64,000 nt of DNA, taken from positions 1 to 64,000 of the forward strand of contig JAIXWR010000010.1 in the NCBI GenBank assembly GCA_027491155.1, given 5' to 3'. Source of the stretch: Verrucomicrobiaceae bacterium. GTDB lineage: Bacteria; Verrucomicrobiota; Verrucomicrobiia; Verrucomicrobiales; Akkermansiaceae. The position numbers and the translations under genes were made by a program. Positions 52,335 to 61,288 of the stretch are shown here, piece by piece (the stretch's first letter is position 1; each line of letters begins with the position of its first letter). The notes beneath the pieces were generated by a model. The model was not told the DNA's origin and did no database searches. It worked only from the letters and a program-made list of their open reading frames with translations.

Positions 52335-53642
52335 TCAACGATTCGTCGGTTTTTGACCGGCGAGGACTCTCCGCAGTCTCTCCCGGATGCTCCATTTGAG
52401 GCCGGCGGGTTCCCAACCCTCGGGGGGCATGATCGACCACCATGCCTTGGTAGCCTCCTCGTCCACGATCTCGCGATAATGGCGGAAGATCATCTTCGGG
52501 GAATTACCGGCCTCCAGAGAGGTCCGCGCGACGTCGCCGGTCTCCGCCACCCGATAGCTGATGAATGAGTGTCTGAGGGCATTCTGACGCCATCCGCCGG
52601 GAATCTTCGCCTTCACGGCGGTGTCGCCAAGGGCACCGGACGCGTCGCTGATCGAGAGGATCGGGCCGGTCTCCTCCCGCCACGGGGCAAGCCACGCCTT
52701 GAGGTTGTCGGGCAGGGGAACCAGCCGGCGCGCGGCGGTCTTCGACTTCCAGCCGGCGATCTCGATGTGCCCGCGGTCCCACTTGATGTCCTCCCAGTTG
52801 AGCCGCTCGACCTCGGCCGACCGGATTCCGGCGAATCCACCGATCGCGATCAAGGGCAGGATCCGGGCATGGGCGGCGAGTAGGATTCGCTCCATTTCAT
52901 CCGGAGTGAAGATGGCGATCTCCTTCTCGGGCACCTTGAACGAGTCGGTCTGCTCCGCGACCGTCTTCCGGTCGGGATGCAGGTATCCCTGCTTCTTGGC
53001 GAATCCGAACATGGTTACGAGGTTGCGCCGGATCCCATTCTTGGTCACCGGCCCCAGTTTCGTGAGCCCGTCGAGGAAGCGGTTGATGTCGGCCGCCGTG
53101 ACATCCGCGATATTTCCCGCAACGGCATCCGTGAAACGCTTGAGGGTGCCGGTCGCGTTCCGGACGTAAATGTCGCTGACGCCCTTCCGCTTGAGCGACT
53201 CGACGAACTCGGCAGCCACCTGAACGTTGCTGCGGACGGCAAACAGGTCGGCCCGGTTCGCGGCGTAGAACCGGACGGCATCCGAGAGGGGGACTTCGCC
53301 CGCAGTGCGGCGGGCGCTGGCCCATTCGTCGATGGCGGCGGCGAGCGTCACGCCAAACTCGGTGGCGGTGCGCTCGCAATACCGGAGCAGATCGATGTCC
53401 CGGCGGGTGGCCTCGCAGGCATCGGCCGTCGCGCCGTTGATCAGTCGGACAGTGATTTGCTGGCCGACCATCTTTGCCTCGTCCATGCAGGAGAAGCAGC
53501 GGGTTTTCCGCCGCCCACCTTCCTTCCACGCGAGGGTGAACTGGTCGTATCCGTCCTTCCGGTTGATCGTGTAGATCCGGACCGTGGCCGGACCGGATCC
53601 GATTTCCACGATGGAACTGCGGCGTTTGCGCTTGCGGGGCAT
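52335..53642 (-). CDS. Prophage tyrosine integrase
   Basis: 435 residues from ATG 53642; TTGACG is 15 nt upstream on the minus strand. A longer frame through the tRNA was rejected. Catalytic domain: GIRSAEVERL (Arg), ALRHSFISYR (His-x-x-Arg) and FRHYREI with the Tyr nucleophile after His. N-terminal basic segment (PRKRKRR) and arm-binding domain precede it. It lies 117 bp from the 3' end of tRNA-Ser, consistent with integration there. Confidence 0.88.
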   Translation of the reverse strand: MPRKRKRRSSIVEIGSGPATVRIYTINRKDGYDQFTLAWKEGGRRKTRCFSCMDEAKMVGQQITVRLINGATADACEATRRDIDLLRYCERTATEFGVTLAAAIDEWASARRTAGEVPLSDAVRFYAANRADLFAVRSNVQVAAEFVESLKRKGVSDIYVRNATGTLKRFTDAVAGNIADVTAADINRFLDGLTKLGPVTKNGIRRNLVTMFGFAKKQGYLHPDRKTVAEQTDSFKVPEKEIAIFTPDEMERILLAAHARILPLIAIGGFAGIRSAEVERLNWEDIKWDRGHIEIAGWKSKTAARRLVPLPDNLKAWLAPWREETGPILSISDASGALGDTAVKAKIPGGWRQNALRHSFISYRVAETGDVARTSLEAGNSPKMIFRHYREIVDEEATKAWWSIMPPEGWEPAGLKWSIRERLRRVLAGQKPTNR

Positions 53643-53759
53643 CGAGCCCGGCTTCCGCGTCAACTTGTGTGGAATCGCGTGTGGAGAACCTGTCGCGGCT
53701 TTCCTGGATTCGTCGCTTCGCCCTGATTTACAGGGCTTCGCGGGGATCGTGCTAGACGA

Positions 53760-53850
53760 TGGCGGACCGGGAGGGATTCGAACCCTCGGTACTCTTTTGG
53801 AGTACGCACCTTTAGCAAAGGTGTGCTTTCGACCACTCAGCCACCGATCC
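53760..53850 (-). tRNA. tRNA-Ser(GCT), prophage attachment site
   Basis: 91 nt including an encoded CCA. Acceptor GGATCGG/CCGGTCC, anticodon loop TTTGCTAAA with GCT (Ser), a long variable arm (TACTCCAAAAGAGTA), T-arm GAGGG TTCGAAT CCCTC. Acceptor and T-stems pair completely. The 3' end faces the integrase gene, as at attachment sites. Confidence 0.95.
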
Positions 53851-53976
53851 AATGGAGACTCGCGTCGGGCGGAGGTTGAACACAGCAGCGGATAGCCGTC
53901 AACCATCACGGAGAGGAAATCTCAGGAATCCGTCCCGTGCTTGCTGACCGGCCGGGGAAGTGGCGGAATCGGCGGC

Positions 53977-54408
53977 ATGAAATGGATGCTGCCCTGTATG
54001 CTGGTCCTCGCGCTCGCTCCTTCCTGCTCGCTGTTCCGTGATCCGCCGGTGGTGGACGAGGAGGCGGCGTCCAAGCCCCGGTTGGTCGGGCGGGTCGCCC
54101 ACGTGCCCGCGGCCGGAGGCTTCGTGCTGATCGAGGCCTACGGCCCCTGGCGGGTGCCGGACGGGGGATTGCTCACGGGCGTTGGAACCGAGGGCCGGAC
54201 CGCCAACCTGGTGGCCACCGGCGAGAAGCTCGGGCAGCACGCGGCCGCCGATATTCGTTCAGGGGTGGCGAAAGTCGGGGATTCGGTATATTATCGTCCG
54301 TTGGGCGGCACGGAGGAGGGCGATGAGTCCCTTCCACCCGCTCCGGAAGGGGCCACGCCGGCAAACGATGCACAAAAAACCGATTCCCAGGATCCCGCAA
54401 AGCCATGA
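53977..54408 (+). CDS. Small lipoprotein
   Basis: 143 residues from ATG 53977 (MKWMLPCMLVLALAPSC), a signal peptide with a lipobox Cys. An upstream ATG at 53941 would precede the signal with a non-signal stretch. The mature part (GRVAHVPAAGGFVLIEAYGP) suggests a small beta domain with a Pro-rich tail. Function unknown. Confidence 0.7.
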   Translation: MKWMLPCMLVLALAPSCSLFRDPPVVDEEAASKPRLVGRVAHVPAAGGFVLIEAYGPWRVPDGGLLTGVGTEGRTANLVATGEKLGQHAAADIRSGVAKVGDSVYYRPLGGTEEGDESLPPAPEGATPANDAQKTDSQDPAKP

Positions 54409-54554
54409 ATTTCAAAACGATCGAGCCGAATCCTGAGTGTTAGGCGAGAAATTTGAAATTTGGTCTTGCTTACAGTCCGGCTCCCTTGTTAGGTTCTCCC
54501 CCGCAAAGGCTGTGCTCCCTTACATGTCCCGAAAGATGAATACTACAACCAGCC

Positions 54555-55016
54555 ATGAAACTGAGCACCTCGGGCGCGTCCAGCGCCTCATTGCATGCCG
54601 ATGCAGATCGCCTCGCTGACTTCGTCCTGTTCACGCAGCGCAGCTGTATCCTGAACCTGTCCAACGAACTCAACAAAGGCAACGTGTCGTTCCCCCAGTT
54701 CTTCCTCCTCGCCTACCTTTCGAGCGAAGAATATCTGACCATGTCGGATATCGCGAAAAAGATGGGTCACTCGACCGCCGCGGCCACCGGCCTCGTCGAC
54801 CGTTTGGAAAAGCTCGGGTATGTCGAACGCGTTCATGCCGCGGAAGACCGCCGCAAGATCATGGTCCGCATCACCAACAAGGGTGTGGAACTGGTCGGAA
54901 GAATGCGGAAGGAAATTGCCACGGACCTCGCGGGAATCTTGTCCGAAATGGATGAGGACCAGGCCGAGGCCGTCGAGCACACGAAGCGCGCCATTCGGGC
55001 ACGCGCCATCGCGTGA
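54555..55016 (+). CDS. MarR-family transcriptional regulator
   Basis: 153 residues. Winged helix (TMSDIAKKMGHSTAAATGLVDRLEKLGY) followed by the wing (RVHAAEDRRKIMVRITNKG), the MarR signature, flanked by dimer helices. The 146 bp upstream are less GC-rich and include TTGCTT-17-TTAGGT as a weak promoter candidate. Its targets are unknown; pgeF and ispE follow 61 bp downstream. Confidence 0.85.
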   Translation: MKLSTSGASSASLHADADRLADFVLFTQRSCILNLSNELNKGNVSFPQFFLLAYLSSEEYLTMSDIAKKMGHSTAAATGLVDRLEKLGYVERVHAAEDRRKIMVRITNKGVELVGRMRKEIATDLAGILSEMDEDQAEAVEHTKRAIRARAIA

Positions 55017-55077
55017 GCGACGAGGACGCCGAATACCCCTTGGCGGATCGATCGCGCCTCCGTTACGGTTTGTGCCC

Positions 55078-55755
55078 GTGACGGAGGCGCTCTGTTTTCT
55101 GGATCCGATCAACCGCCTGCCCGGCTTCCGGGCGGGGTGGATCGGGCGTTTGGATGATGTCCCGGTGACGACCGACCGCGACGAGACGCTGGCCCGGCTG
55201 CGTCCGCGCCATGAGGAAATCGTCGCGCGGGAGTTCGGTGGCGACCGCTGGTGGCGGGCGGAGCAGGTGCACGGCTGCGGGGTGGCACGGATCCCCGGGG
55301 CGGAGATTCGCATCGCCGGGGACGGCTTGCCGGTGGTGCCGGGAGTGGACGGCCTGATCACCTGCGAGCCGGGAGAGATCCTCGGGATCTACGTCGCCGA
55401 CTGCGGGGCGATCTGGCTGGCGGACCGGGGTAGCGGTGCGGTCGGGATGCTGCATTCCGGGAAGAAGGGGACGGAGCTTGGAATCCTGACGGAAGCCATC
55501 CGGCAAATGGGTGATCGTTTCGGCACCCGGCCGGCGGATCTGGTGGTGGTGCTGGGTCCCTGCATCCGGCCGCCGGATTACGAGATCGACTTCGCCGCGG
55601 AGATCGCCCGCCAGGCCCGGGCGGCCGGGGTCGGGGAGTTCCACGACCGGGGCGATAACACGGCCTGCGATCTGGCGACCCATTACAGCTACCGGATCGA
55701 AAAAGGCTGCACGGGGCGCATGCTCGGGCTCATCGTCCGCGAGGAAACTCCATGA
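55078..55755 (+). CDS. pgeF: PgeF/YfiH-family purine nucleoside phosphorylase-like (laccase-domain) protein
   Basis: 225 residues from GTG 55078. Motifs WRAEQVHGCGV (His), YVADCGAIWL (Cys) and GMLHSGKKG (His) are the zinc-binding triad of the family formerly called polyphenol oxidase. Members phosphorolyse purine nucleosides and edit peptidoglycan building. The stop overlaps the ispE start (ATGA). Confidence 0.82.
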   Translation: MTEALCFLDPINRLPGFRAGWIGRLDDVPVTTDRDETLARLRPRHEEIVAREFGGDRWWRAEQVHGCGVARIPGAEIRIAGDGLPVVPGVDGLITCEPGEILGIYVADCGAIWLADRGSGAVGMLHSGKKGTELGILTEAIRQMGDRFGTRPADLVVVLGPCIRPPDYEIDFAAEIARQARAAGVGEFHDRGDNTACDLATHYSYRIEKGCTGRMLGLIVREETP

Positions 55756-56594
55756 GCGACACCCTGGTCATCGACGCGCCCGCCAAGCTGAACCTGTCCC
55801 TGCGGATCCTGCGGAAGCGGGAGGACGGCTTCCATGAGATCGACTCGCTGATGGTGCGCCTGCCCGGGTTGTGCGACCAGCTCTCTTTCACGCCGGCGGA
55901 GGAAGACGCTTTTGTCTGCGATGATCCCGGGGTGCCGGCCGATGGTTCGAACCTCGTTCTGAAGGCATTGGAAGCCTATCGCGCCGCTTCCGGGTTCGGC
56001 GGAAAATTCCGCATCCATCTCGAGAAGCGAGTTCCCCACGGCGCGGGACTTGGCGGCGGGAGCAGCGATGCCGCGGCGGCCTTGCGGGCGCTCGATGACT
56101 TCAATCCCGAGCCGCTCGGCGTGGCGAGGCTGATGGAAATTGCCGCCACGCTGGGATCCGACATTCCCTTTTTTCTGGGCCCGCCGGCGGCGCGGTCGAC
56201 GGGTCGCGGGGAGATCATCGAAGCGGCGGAGGCTCCGCCTCCGATGACCGTGCTGCTGCTCAAGCCCGGATTCGGCGTGGCCACGCCCGACGCCTACCGC
56301 CGTTGGTCCGACTCCAAGGAGCTGCCGGGCATCGACTACGCGCCGCAGGTCTTTCCCTGGGGCGAGTTGGTCAACGATCTCGAGCGACCGGTGTTCTGGA
56401 AGCACCTCTTCCTCGCCGAGGTGAAGATGTGGCTGCACGCCCGGCCGGAGGTGGCCGGTGCACTGATGAGCGGCTCGGGCTCGACGATGTTCGCGGTGCT
56501 CCATGATCCGGCCGCGGCGGAGACGGTGACCGCCGCGGCGAGGGAGGAACTGGATCCGACCCTGTGGGCATGGAGCGGGATGGTCGGCGGCTAG
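55752..56594 (+). CDS. ispE: 4-diphosphocytidyl-2-C-methyl-D-erythritol kinase IspE
   Basis: 280 residues. GHMP-kinase layout: AKLNLSLRILRKREDGFHEI, then PHGAGLGGGSSDAAAALRAL (ATP loop), and ALMSGSGSTMF near the C-terminus. It phosphorylates the 2-hydroxyl in the MEP isoprenoid pathway. Coupled to pgeF. It converges with pyruvate kinase, 7 bp away. Confidence 0.93.
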   Translation: MSDTLVIDAPAKLNLSLRILRKREDGFHEIDSLMVRLPGLCDQLSFTPAEEDAFVCDDPGVPADGSNLVLKALEAYRAASGFGGKFRIHLEKRVPHGAGLGGGSSDAAAALRALDDFNPEPLGVARLMEIAATLGSDIPFFLGPPAARSTGRGEIIEAAEAPPPMTVLLLKPGFGVATPDAYRRWSDSKELPGIDYAPQVFPWGELVNDLERPVFWKHLFLAEVKMWLHARPEVAGALMSGSGSTMFAVLHDPAAAETVTAAAREELDPTLWAWSGMVGG

Positions 56595-56601
56595 CCGCGC
56601 G

Positions 56602-58005
56602 TCACGCGTGGTGCAGCAGGATCGAGTTGGCCGCGAAGTGGTCCGAAAGGATGTCCGACACGATCACCAGCGGGGTTCCCGGTCGCACGAGGTCGGCCTG
56701 GCGGAGCATTTCCACCGCGCGCTGGATGGTTTCGTCGATGGTGGCGGCGAAGGGCAGCTTGAAGGGCTCGACGTTGCGGGTCAGCGCGAGCTGGCGGCAG
56801 ACGCGGTCTTTCGGGGTGAAGGCGTAGAAGCCGTTGGTGCGGGGGCGGAGCATCGCGGTGTGATTGGCCATCACGCCGCGGCGGGTCAGCACGATCAGGC
56901 GGGCGTCGGGCAAGGAATCGACCAGGGTGACGGCGGCCCGAGCGGCCTTCTGGCGCTCGTCGCGGAGCAGGACCGACTGGCCGTAGCCGAGGCCGCCGGT
57001 GCGCTCGATCCGCATGCTGATCCGCACCAGCGCCTCGACGCAGCGCAGCGGATGGAGCCCGACGCTGGTCTCGCCGGAGAGCATCAGGCAATCGGCTTCC
57101 TCGTAGGCGGCGTTGGCGACGTCGGTGACCTCGGCGCGGGTTGGCGTCGGGTTCTGGATCATCGATTCAAGGAGCTGGGTCGCGACGATCACCCGCTTGC
57201 CGAGTTCGTGGCAGCGTTTGACGATGCGGCGCTGGAGGATGGGCAGTTCCTCGAACTCGACTTCCACGCCGAGGTCGCCGCGGGCGACCATGATCACGTC
57301 GGTGGCCTGAATGATCGCGTCGATGTTGCGGACGGCTTCCTGGTCCTCGATTTTCGCGACGATCTGCGCGCCCCCTTCCAGGGCTTCCACGGCTTCGCGC
57401 AGTTCGCGGACGTGGGCGGCATCGCGGACGAAGGAACCGGCGACGTAATCGGCGTCGCACTCCACGGCGAGAGCGAGATCGACGCGGTCCTTGTCGGTCA
57501 GGGCCGGGAGATTGAGGCGGGTGCCGGGAAGGTTGATGTGGCGGCGGGAGCCGAGCTTGCCGGCGGTCTTCACCTCGCAGATGATGCGGTCGTCCTTCCG
57601 CAGCTTGATCTCCATCAGCATGGTGCCGTTGTCGACGACCAGCGTGCGGCCTTCGGCGACGTCGTCCATCAGGCCGCCGTAGTTGACGGTGGTGGAGAGC
57701 TCGATCGAGGGGGCGGCGTCGCTTTTGCGGAACTCCACCATGTCGCCGATCTTGAGGTCGTAGGGCTTCTCGAGGTCGCCGGTGCGGATGGACGGGCCGG
57801 TGAGGTCGAAGAGCACCGCAACATGGGCCCCGCGCTCGGCGGCGGCGCGGCGGACGCGGCGGGCCATCTCACGGGCCCAGTCGTGCTTGGCGTGGCTCAT
57901 GTTGAGCCGGAACACGTTGGCACCGCGGTCGATCAGTTGGCCGATGGTTTCCTCCGCCTCGGTCGCGGGGCCGAGGGTGATGATGATCTTGGTTCTGCGA
58001 GACAT
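56602..58005 (-). CDS. pyk: Pyruvate kinase
   Basis: 467 residues. N-terminus RRTKIIITLGPATE, GANVFRLNMSHA, FDLTGPSIRTG, then KIEDQEAVRNIDAII, MVARGDLGVE and RVIVATQLLESM, the canonical catalytic segments. C-terminal domain lacks long extensions. It converts phosphoenolpyruvate and ADP to pyruvate and ATP. Confidence 0.95.
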   Translation of the reverse strand: MSRRTKIIITLGPATEAEETIGQLIDRGANVFRLNMSHAKHDWAREMARRVRRAAAERGAHVAVLFDLTGPSIRTGDLEKPYDLKIGDMVEFRKSDAAPSIELSTTVNYGGLMDDVAEGRTLVVDNGTMLMEIKLRKDDRIICEVKTAGKLGSRRHINLPGTRLNLPALTDKDRVDLALAVECDADYVAGSFVRDAAHVRELREAVEALEGGAQIVAKIEDQEAVRNIDAIIQATDVIMVARGDLGVEVEFEELPILQRRIVKRCHELGKRVIVATQLLESMIQNPTPTRAEVTDVANAAYEEADCLMLSGETSVGLHPLRCVEALVRISMRIERTGGLGYGQSVLLRDERQKAARAAVTLVDSLPDARLIVLTRRGVMANHTAMLRPRTNGFYAFTPKDRVCRQLALTRNVEPFKLPFAATIDETIQRAVEMLRQADLVRPGTPLVIVSDILSDHFAANSILLHHA

Positions 58006-58145
58006 GCGTTGGCGGGAAGGTGAGAGCGGGGAGCGGGGGAGTCGAGCCGCGAGAAGTGCATCTTCCGTGCCTTGCCGGGCCTGAAAATCCGGAGGGGCGG
58101 GGACAGAAAGCTTGTGAAGCGGCGGGCGGCTGCCAGGCTGTCAGG

Positions 58146-58742
58146 ATGAAATTTCTCGTGCCTCTCGCGATCGGATTGATCCTGTCGGCCTCCGCCGCCG
58201 AAACCTCGCGGGTGTGGACCGATGTCAAGGGCCGCAAAGTGACCGGCAAGCTGGTGGGCAAGGACGACAAGTCGGCCGACATCCTGCTCCCCAGCGGGAA
58301 GCGTTCGAAGATCCCTCTCGAGAACCTGAGCGAGGCGGACCGCAAGCACGTCGCCGCGGCGGACGTGCATCCGGACCCGGAGATCACCGCCAAGACCCTG
58401 TCGCTGGACGGGAACGGGGCCGGCACCAAGTTAGACAAGCGGGCGGTCGAGGTGACGCTCTCGAAGATCCACGGCCGGAAGTATTCGGTGACCATCCATT
58501 GGCTGGGCCCGGTCGACAACACCGTGGGCATCTACAAGTCGGAGACCAAGGAAGTCTCTGCGGACGGGAAGCTCAAGTTCGAGGTGACTTACGATTACCA
58601 CACGAAGGCGGGCACCGATTACAAGGGCTTCGTGGTCGGCCTCGGGCAGGACGGTGATTTCGGCCGCCAGTGGGTCGCCAAGGCGGCGAGCCAGAAGCCC
58701 TTCGAGCGGTTTCTCGAAGAAGAGACCGAGAAGGAGGAATGA
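58146..58742 (+). CDS. Secreted SHD1-domain protein
   Basis: 198 residues. Signal peptide (FLVPLAIGLILSASAAE) followed by SRVWTDVKGRKVTGKLVGK with PLENLSEADRKHV, the SHD1 pattern widespread in Planctomycetes and Verrucomicrobia. The rest (about 85-198) is beta-rich and not recognised. Confidence 0.78.
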   Translation: MKFLVPLAIGLILSASAAETSRVWTDVKGRKVTGKLVGKDDKSADILLPSGKRSKIPLENLSEADRKHVAAADVHPDPEITAKTLSLDGNGAGTKLDKRAVEVTLSKIHGRKYSVTIHWLGPVDNTVGIYKSETKEVSADGKLKFEVTYDYHTKAGTDYKGFVVGLGQDGDFGRQWVAKAASQKPFERFLEEETEKEE

Positions 58743-58754
58743 GGACGCCGGGCT

Positions 58755-59198
58755 TCAGCGTGGCTTCGCCGCTGCCATCCGGACGGCCCGAGGGAGCGTG
58801 AGCAGGACCGCGGCAGCGGTCATCATGCCGATGACGTGGAGAATCCTCAGGGCACCGTCGGCATTGAATTGTCCGAGGATAAGGATGACGCCGCCCAGGA
58901 TGGCCGCGGCCGCGAGTTGGATCGCGAGGAGAAAGGCGGCAGTGACGGTGCTCATGACGAGTCCCGCGACGAAGAGACCGCCGTGCTCGCCGGCAGGCCG
59001 GGTGCGGAGGAGCGGCCACAGTCCGGCCGTGTAGCCGGCGAGGAAGAGCGCGACGCCCGCCCAGCCGGGTCCGGGGATGCGGAGCAAGTAGCCCGCGGCA
59101 ATGCCCAGCCCGCCGGCCAGCAAGAGCAGCCACGACGCCTTGAAAAGCGGCGGCAGGCTGCGGAACAGGGCGATGCTTGATGTCCGCTTTTCATTCAT
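58755..59198 (-). CDS. Integral membrane protein, unknown
   Basis: 147 residues from ATG 59198 (MNEKRTSS); longer N-terminus rejected as uncharacteristic. Four hydrophobic segments (SWLLLLAGGLGIAAGYLL; GVALFLAGYTAGLWPLL; FVAGLVMSTVTAAFLLAIQ; ILHVIGMMTAAAVLLTL). No recognised family. It converges with the SHD1 gene. Confidence 0.7.
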   Translation of the reverse strand: MNEKRTSSIALFRSLPPLFKASWLLLLAGGLGIAAGYLLRIPGPGWAGVALFLAGYTAGLWPLLRTRPAGEHGGLFVAGLVMSTVTAAFLLAIQLAAAAILGGVILILGQFNADGALRILHVIGMMTAAAVLLTLPRAVRMAAAKPR

Positions 59199-59258
59199 CC
59201 CGGGCATCCTGTCGCCCGGGAACTGGAGGTGGCAAGGCGGCAATCGGCTCCGGCGGCT

Positions 59259-59744
59259 TCAACCTTCGAAAACGGTTTCGCCGAGTTGGAGCGTGCCGCC
59301 CTCGAGGATCCGGCAGCGGAGGCCGCCGCGGTCGTGCATCAGTTTCTCGGTGCCCTCCTTGCCGCAGGCCCGGTCCATCCAGTAGCAGGGCGCGCACTTC
59401 TGGGTGCCTTCGAGCAGGGCGTCGCCGAGGCGGAAAACGCGGCCGACCAGGCGGTTGAGGTCGATGCCGGAGACCACGACGTTGCGGCGGAAGGCGGACG
59501 CGGGGAGGTCGGGGTTCTCCGCGTGCCGGCGGATGTCGTCGATGACGCCGCGGTCGATCAGGGTGAGCTGGCCTTTGTAGTCGTCCTTCCAATCGAAGAA
59601 GCGGTCGCCGGGGATGCCCTTGCCGGCGATCAGTTCGACCGAATCGTGTTCGACGACCGGATGCTCGCCCGGAGGCTTCTCGTGGTGGCCGAAGTAGTTG
59701 TGGCCGGGAGAGGTGTAGAGGGCGTGGATGACCGCGCGGGGCAT
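59259..59744 (-). CDS. MOSC-domain protein
   Basis: 161 residues. VELIAGKGIPGDRFFDWK, FRRNVVVSGIDLNRLVGRVF and CAPCYWMDRAC are typical of MOSC domains, with the conserved Cys used for sulfur or molybdenum cofactor chemistry. Probably transfers sulfur from a cofactor or detoxifies N-hydroxylated compounds. Confidence 0.85.
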   Translation of the reverse strand: MPRAVIHALYTSPGHNYFGHHEKPPGEHPVVEHDSVELIAGKGIPGDRFFDWKDDYKGQLTLIDRGVIDDIRRHAENPDLPASAFRRNVVVSGIDLNRLVGRVFRLGDALLEGTQKCAPCYWMDRACGKEGTEKLMHDRGGLRCRILEGGTLQLGETVFEG

Positions 59745-59805
59745 GGGGAGAACCTAAGTTCCAAGAGAGAAGTGCCAAGTGCCAAGGAAGCGGCCCGGAG
59801 CCGGA

Positions 59806-61200
59806 TTATCCCAGCAGCAGCTCCAGCATTACCCCGTGCACGCTGTCGTTCCGGACGAGGCCGTGGAAGCGCTCCGCTTGCGGGCCGACGGCGGTGATCA
59901 GGGTCAAGTCGGCGGTGTGGACGGTGCCGGTCCAGCCGATGCCGGTGTGGTTGCCGGCAAGCTGTCCGAGGATGCCCGGCGGATTGGCAAGCAGGTGGTT
60001 CCACTCGGTGACCTGCTTTCCGCCGATCGTGTCAAGCAGGGTCGCCGCCTCGGCTTCGGTGGGCTTGAAGCCGAGTCGATCCTGGACAAGGCCGGTCAGC
60101 TCCGCGCTGCCGCCTTTCCTCGCGTTCCAGTCGGCGAAAATGCGCTCGTGGGAAGCCTTCATGCCGGCGATGCGGCTGAAGCACTGGTTGGTGCGGCGGT
60201 AGGACGATCCCATGCCGCTGAGACCGGGGTTCGAGTTGCCGTGGTCGCTGGTGATGACGACCAGGATGTCGTCGCGACCGGCGATGGCGGCCATCACGGT
60301 GGCGATGGCGTCGTCGAAAGCGAGTTGGTCACCCAGCAGGCCGGCGATGTCGTTGGCGTGCGCCGCGTGGTCGATGCGGGCGCCTTCGACTTGCAGCAGG
60401 AACGGGGCATCGCTTGTTAGAAAGCGCTTCAAAGCGGCATCGGTCATCTCCGCCAGCGTGGGCACCTTCTTCGCCAGCGCCTCGTCGCGGGAGTGATCCA
60501 CCGAGTAGGGGAGATAGCCGGGAGTGAAGGTTCCAAGCAGGCGCGGGGACTTCGCGGCGAGAAGCTGGTCGCGGTCGCGGACGACCTCGTAGCCGGCCTT
60601 GGCGAAGTCCGCAAAGAGGTCGCGCTTGTCCTTGCGCTTCGCGGGATCGAAGAACGGGGAGCCGCCACCGAGCGCGATGTCGACGCGATCGAGATATTGC
60701 AGCGCGATGCCTTGCTCGTCGTTGCGATCCGGCGAGTTCGCCGCGAAGCCGGCCGGGGTGGCGTGGGTCACGGTGGCCGTGGTGACTAGGCCGAGCCGGC
60801 ATTTCTTCGCCTGCAGCGTCGCGCCGATGGGTTCCACCTTGCGGCCCTTGTCGGTCACGTTGATGTGGCCGTTCGGCACCCGCTGGCCGCCGCCCCAGGC
60901 GGACGAGGCCGCGGCGGAGTCGGTGACGAGGGAGTTTGCCGAAGCGGTGTCCATCAGGCCTTGGACGGAGCCCGGTGATTGGAGGAGTTCCCACCAGCGG
61001 GTGGAGCGCTTGCGGGTCTGCTGCGACAGGGCTTCGGCCAGCGGCAGCACGCCGTGGCTCATGCCGTCGGATACCATGAAGACGATGCCGCGGACGCGCT
61101 TCGATGGCGCGGCGGGCGCTTCGGCGTGGCTAGAGGAGATCAGGCTGCCGAGACCTCCGAAGAGGCCGGCTTGAAGAACATGGCGGCGGGTGGATGTCAT
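59806..61200 (-). CDS. Tat-exported alkaline phosphatase
   Basis: 464 residues from ATG 61200 (MTSTRRHVLQAGLFGG), a twin-arginine signal; an upstream ATG adds 14 residues. VFMVSDGMSHG carries the first metal Asp. NSLVTDSAAASSAWGGG holds the Ser nucleophile (PF00245 pattern). LQVEGARIDHAAHANDI and VITSDHGNSNPG follow. Releases phosphate from organic esters outside the membrane. Confidence 0.9.
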   Translation of the reverse strand: MTSTRRHVLQAGLFGGLGSLISSSHAEAPAAPSKRVRGIVFMVSDGMSHGVLPLAEALSQQTRKRSTRWWELLQSPGSVQGLMDTASANSLVTDSAAASSAWGGGQRVPNGHINVTDKGRKVEPIGATLQAKKCRLGLVTTATVTHATPAGFAANSPDRNDEQGIALQYLDRVDIALGGGSPFFDPAKRKDKRDLFADFAKAGYEVVRDRDQLLAAKSPRLLGTFTPGYLPYSVDHSRDEALAKKVPTLAEMTDAALKRFLTSDAPFLLQVEGARIDHAAHANDIAGLLGDQLAFDDAIATVMAAIAGRDDILVVITSDHGNSNPGLSGMGSSYRRTNQCFSRIAGMKASHERIFADWNARKGGSAELTGLVQDRLGFKPTEAEAATLLDTIGGKQVTEWNHLLANPPGILGQLAGNHTGIGWTGTVHTADLTLITAVGPQAERFHGLVRNDSVHGVMLELLLG

Positions 61201-61288
61201 GGGTGTGCGTGGGAATCTTCGGGCCGCCGGGGCGCGGGGCAAGGATCATACGGCGGAGAGACGGTCGCCGTTTCGACCGGCGGTCCTT

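Larger units (their letters stand above)
14371..53760. mobile_element. Siphovirus-type prophage, integrated at tRNA-Ser
   Basis: A contiguous set of recombination, replication, packaging, head, tail and lysis genes ends at an integrase whose 5' end lies about 120 bp from the 3' end of tRNA-Ser(GCT) at 53760. The right boundary is therefore well placed. The left boundary is approximate: the first non-host-like gene ends at 14371, but no direct repeat of the tRNA 3' end was found near there. The attachment site may be short, diverged or beyond the left edge of the window. Head, tail and integrase genes all appear intact, so the element could be functional. Confidence 0.85.

Noticed and set aside
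56587-56598. Palindrome GCGGCTAGCCGC between ispE and pyk as a terminator
   Set aside because: No loop and no U-run; only 12 bp.
56608-58023. Rightward 471-codon frame opposite pyruvate kinase
   Set aside because: Pyruvate kinase on the other strand is unmistakable.
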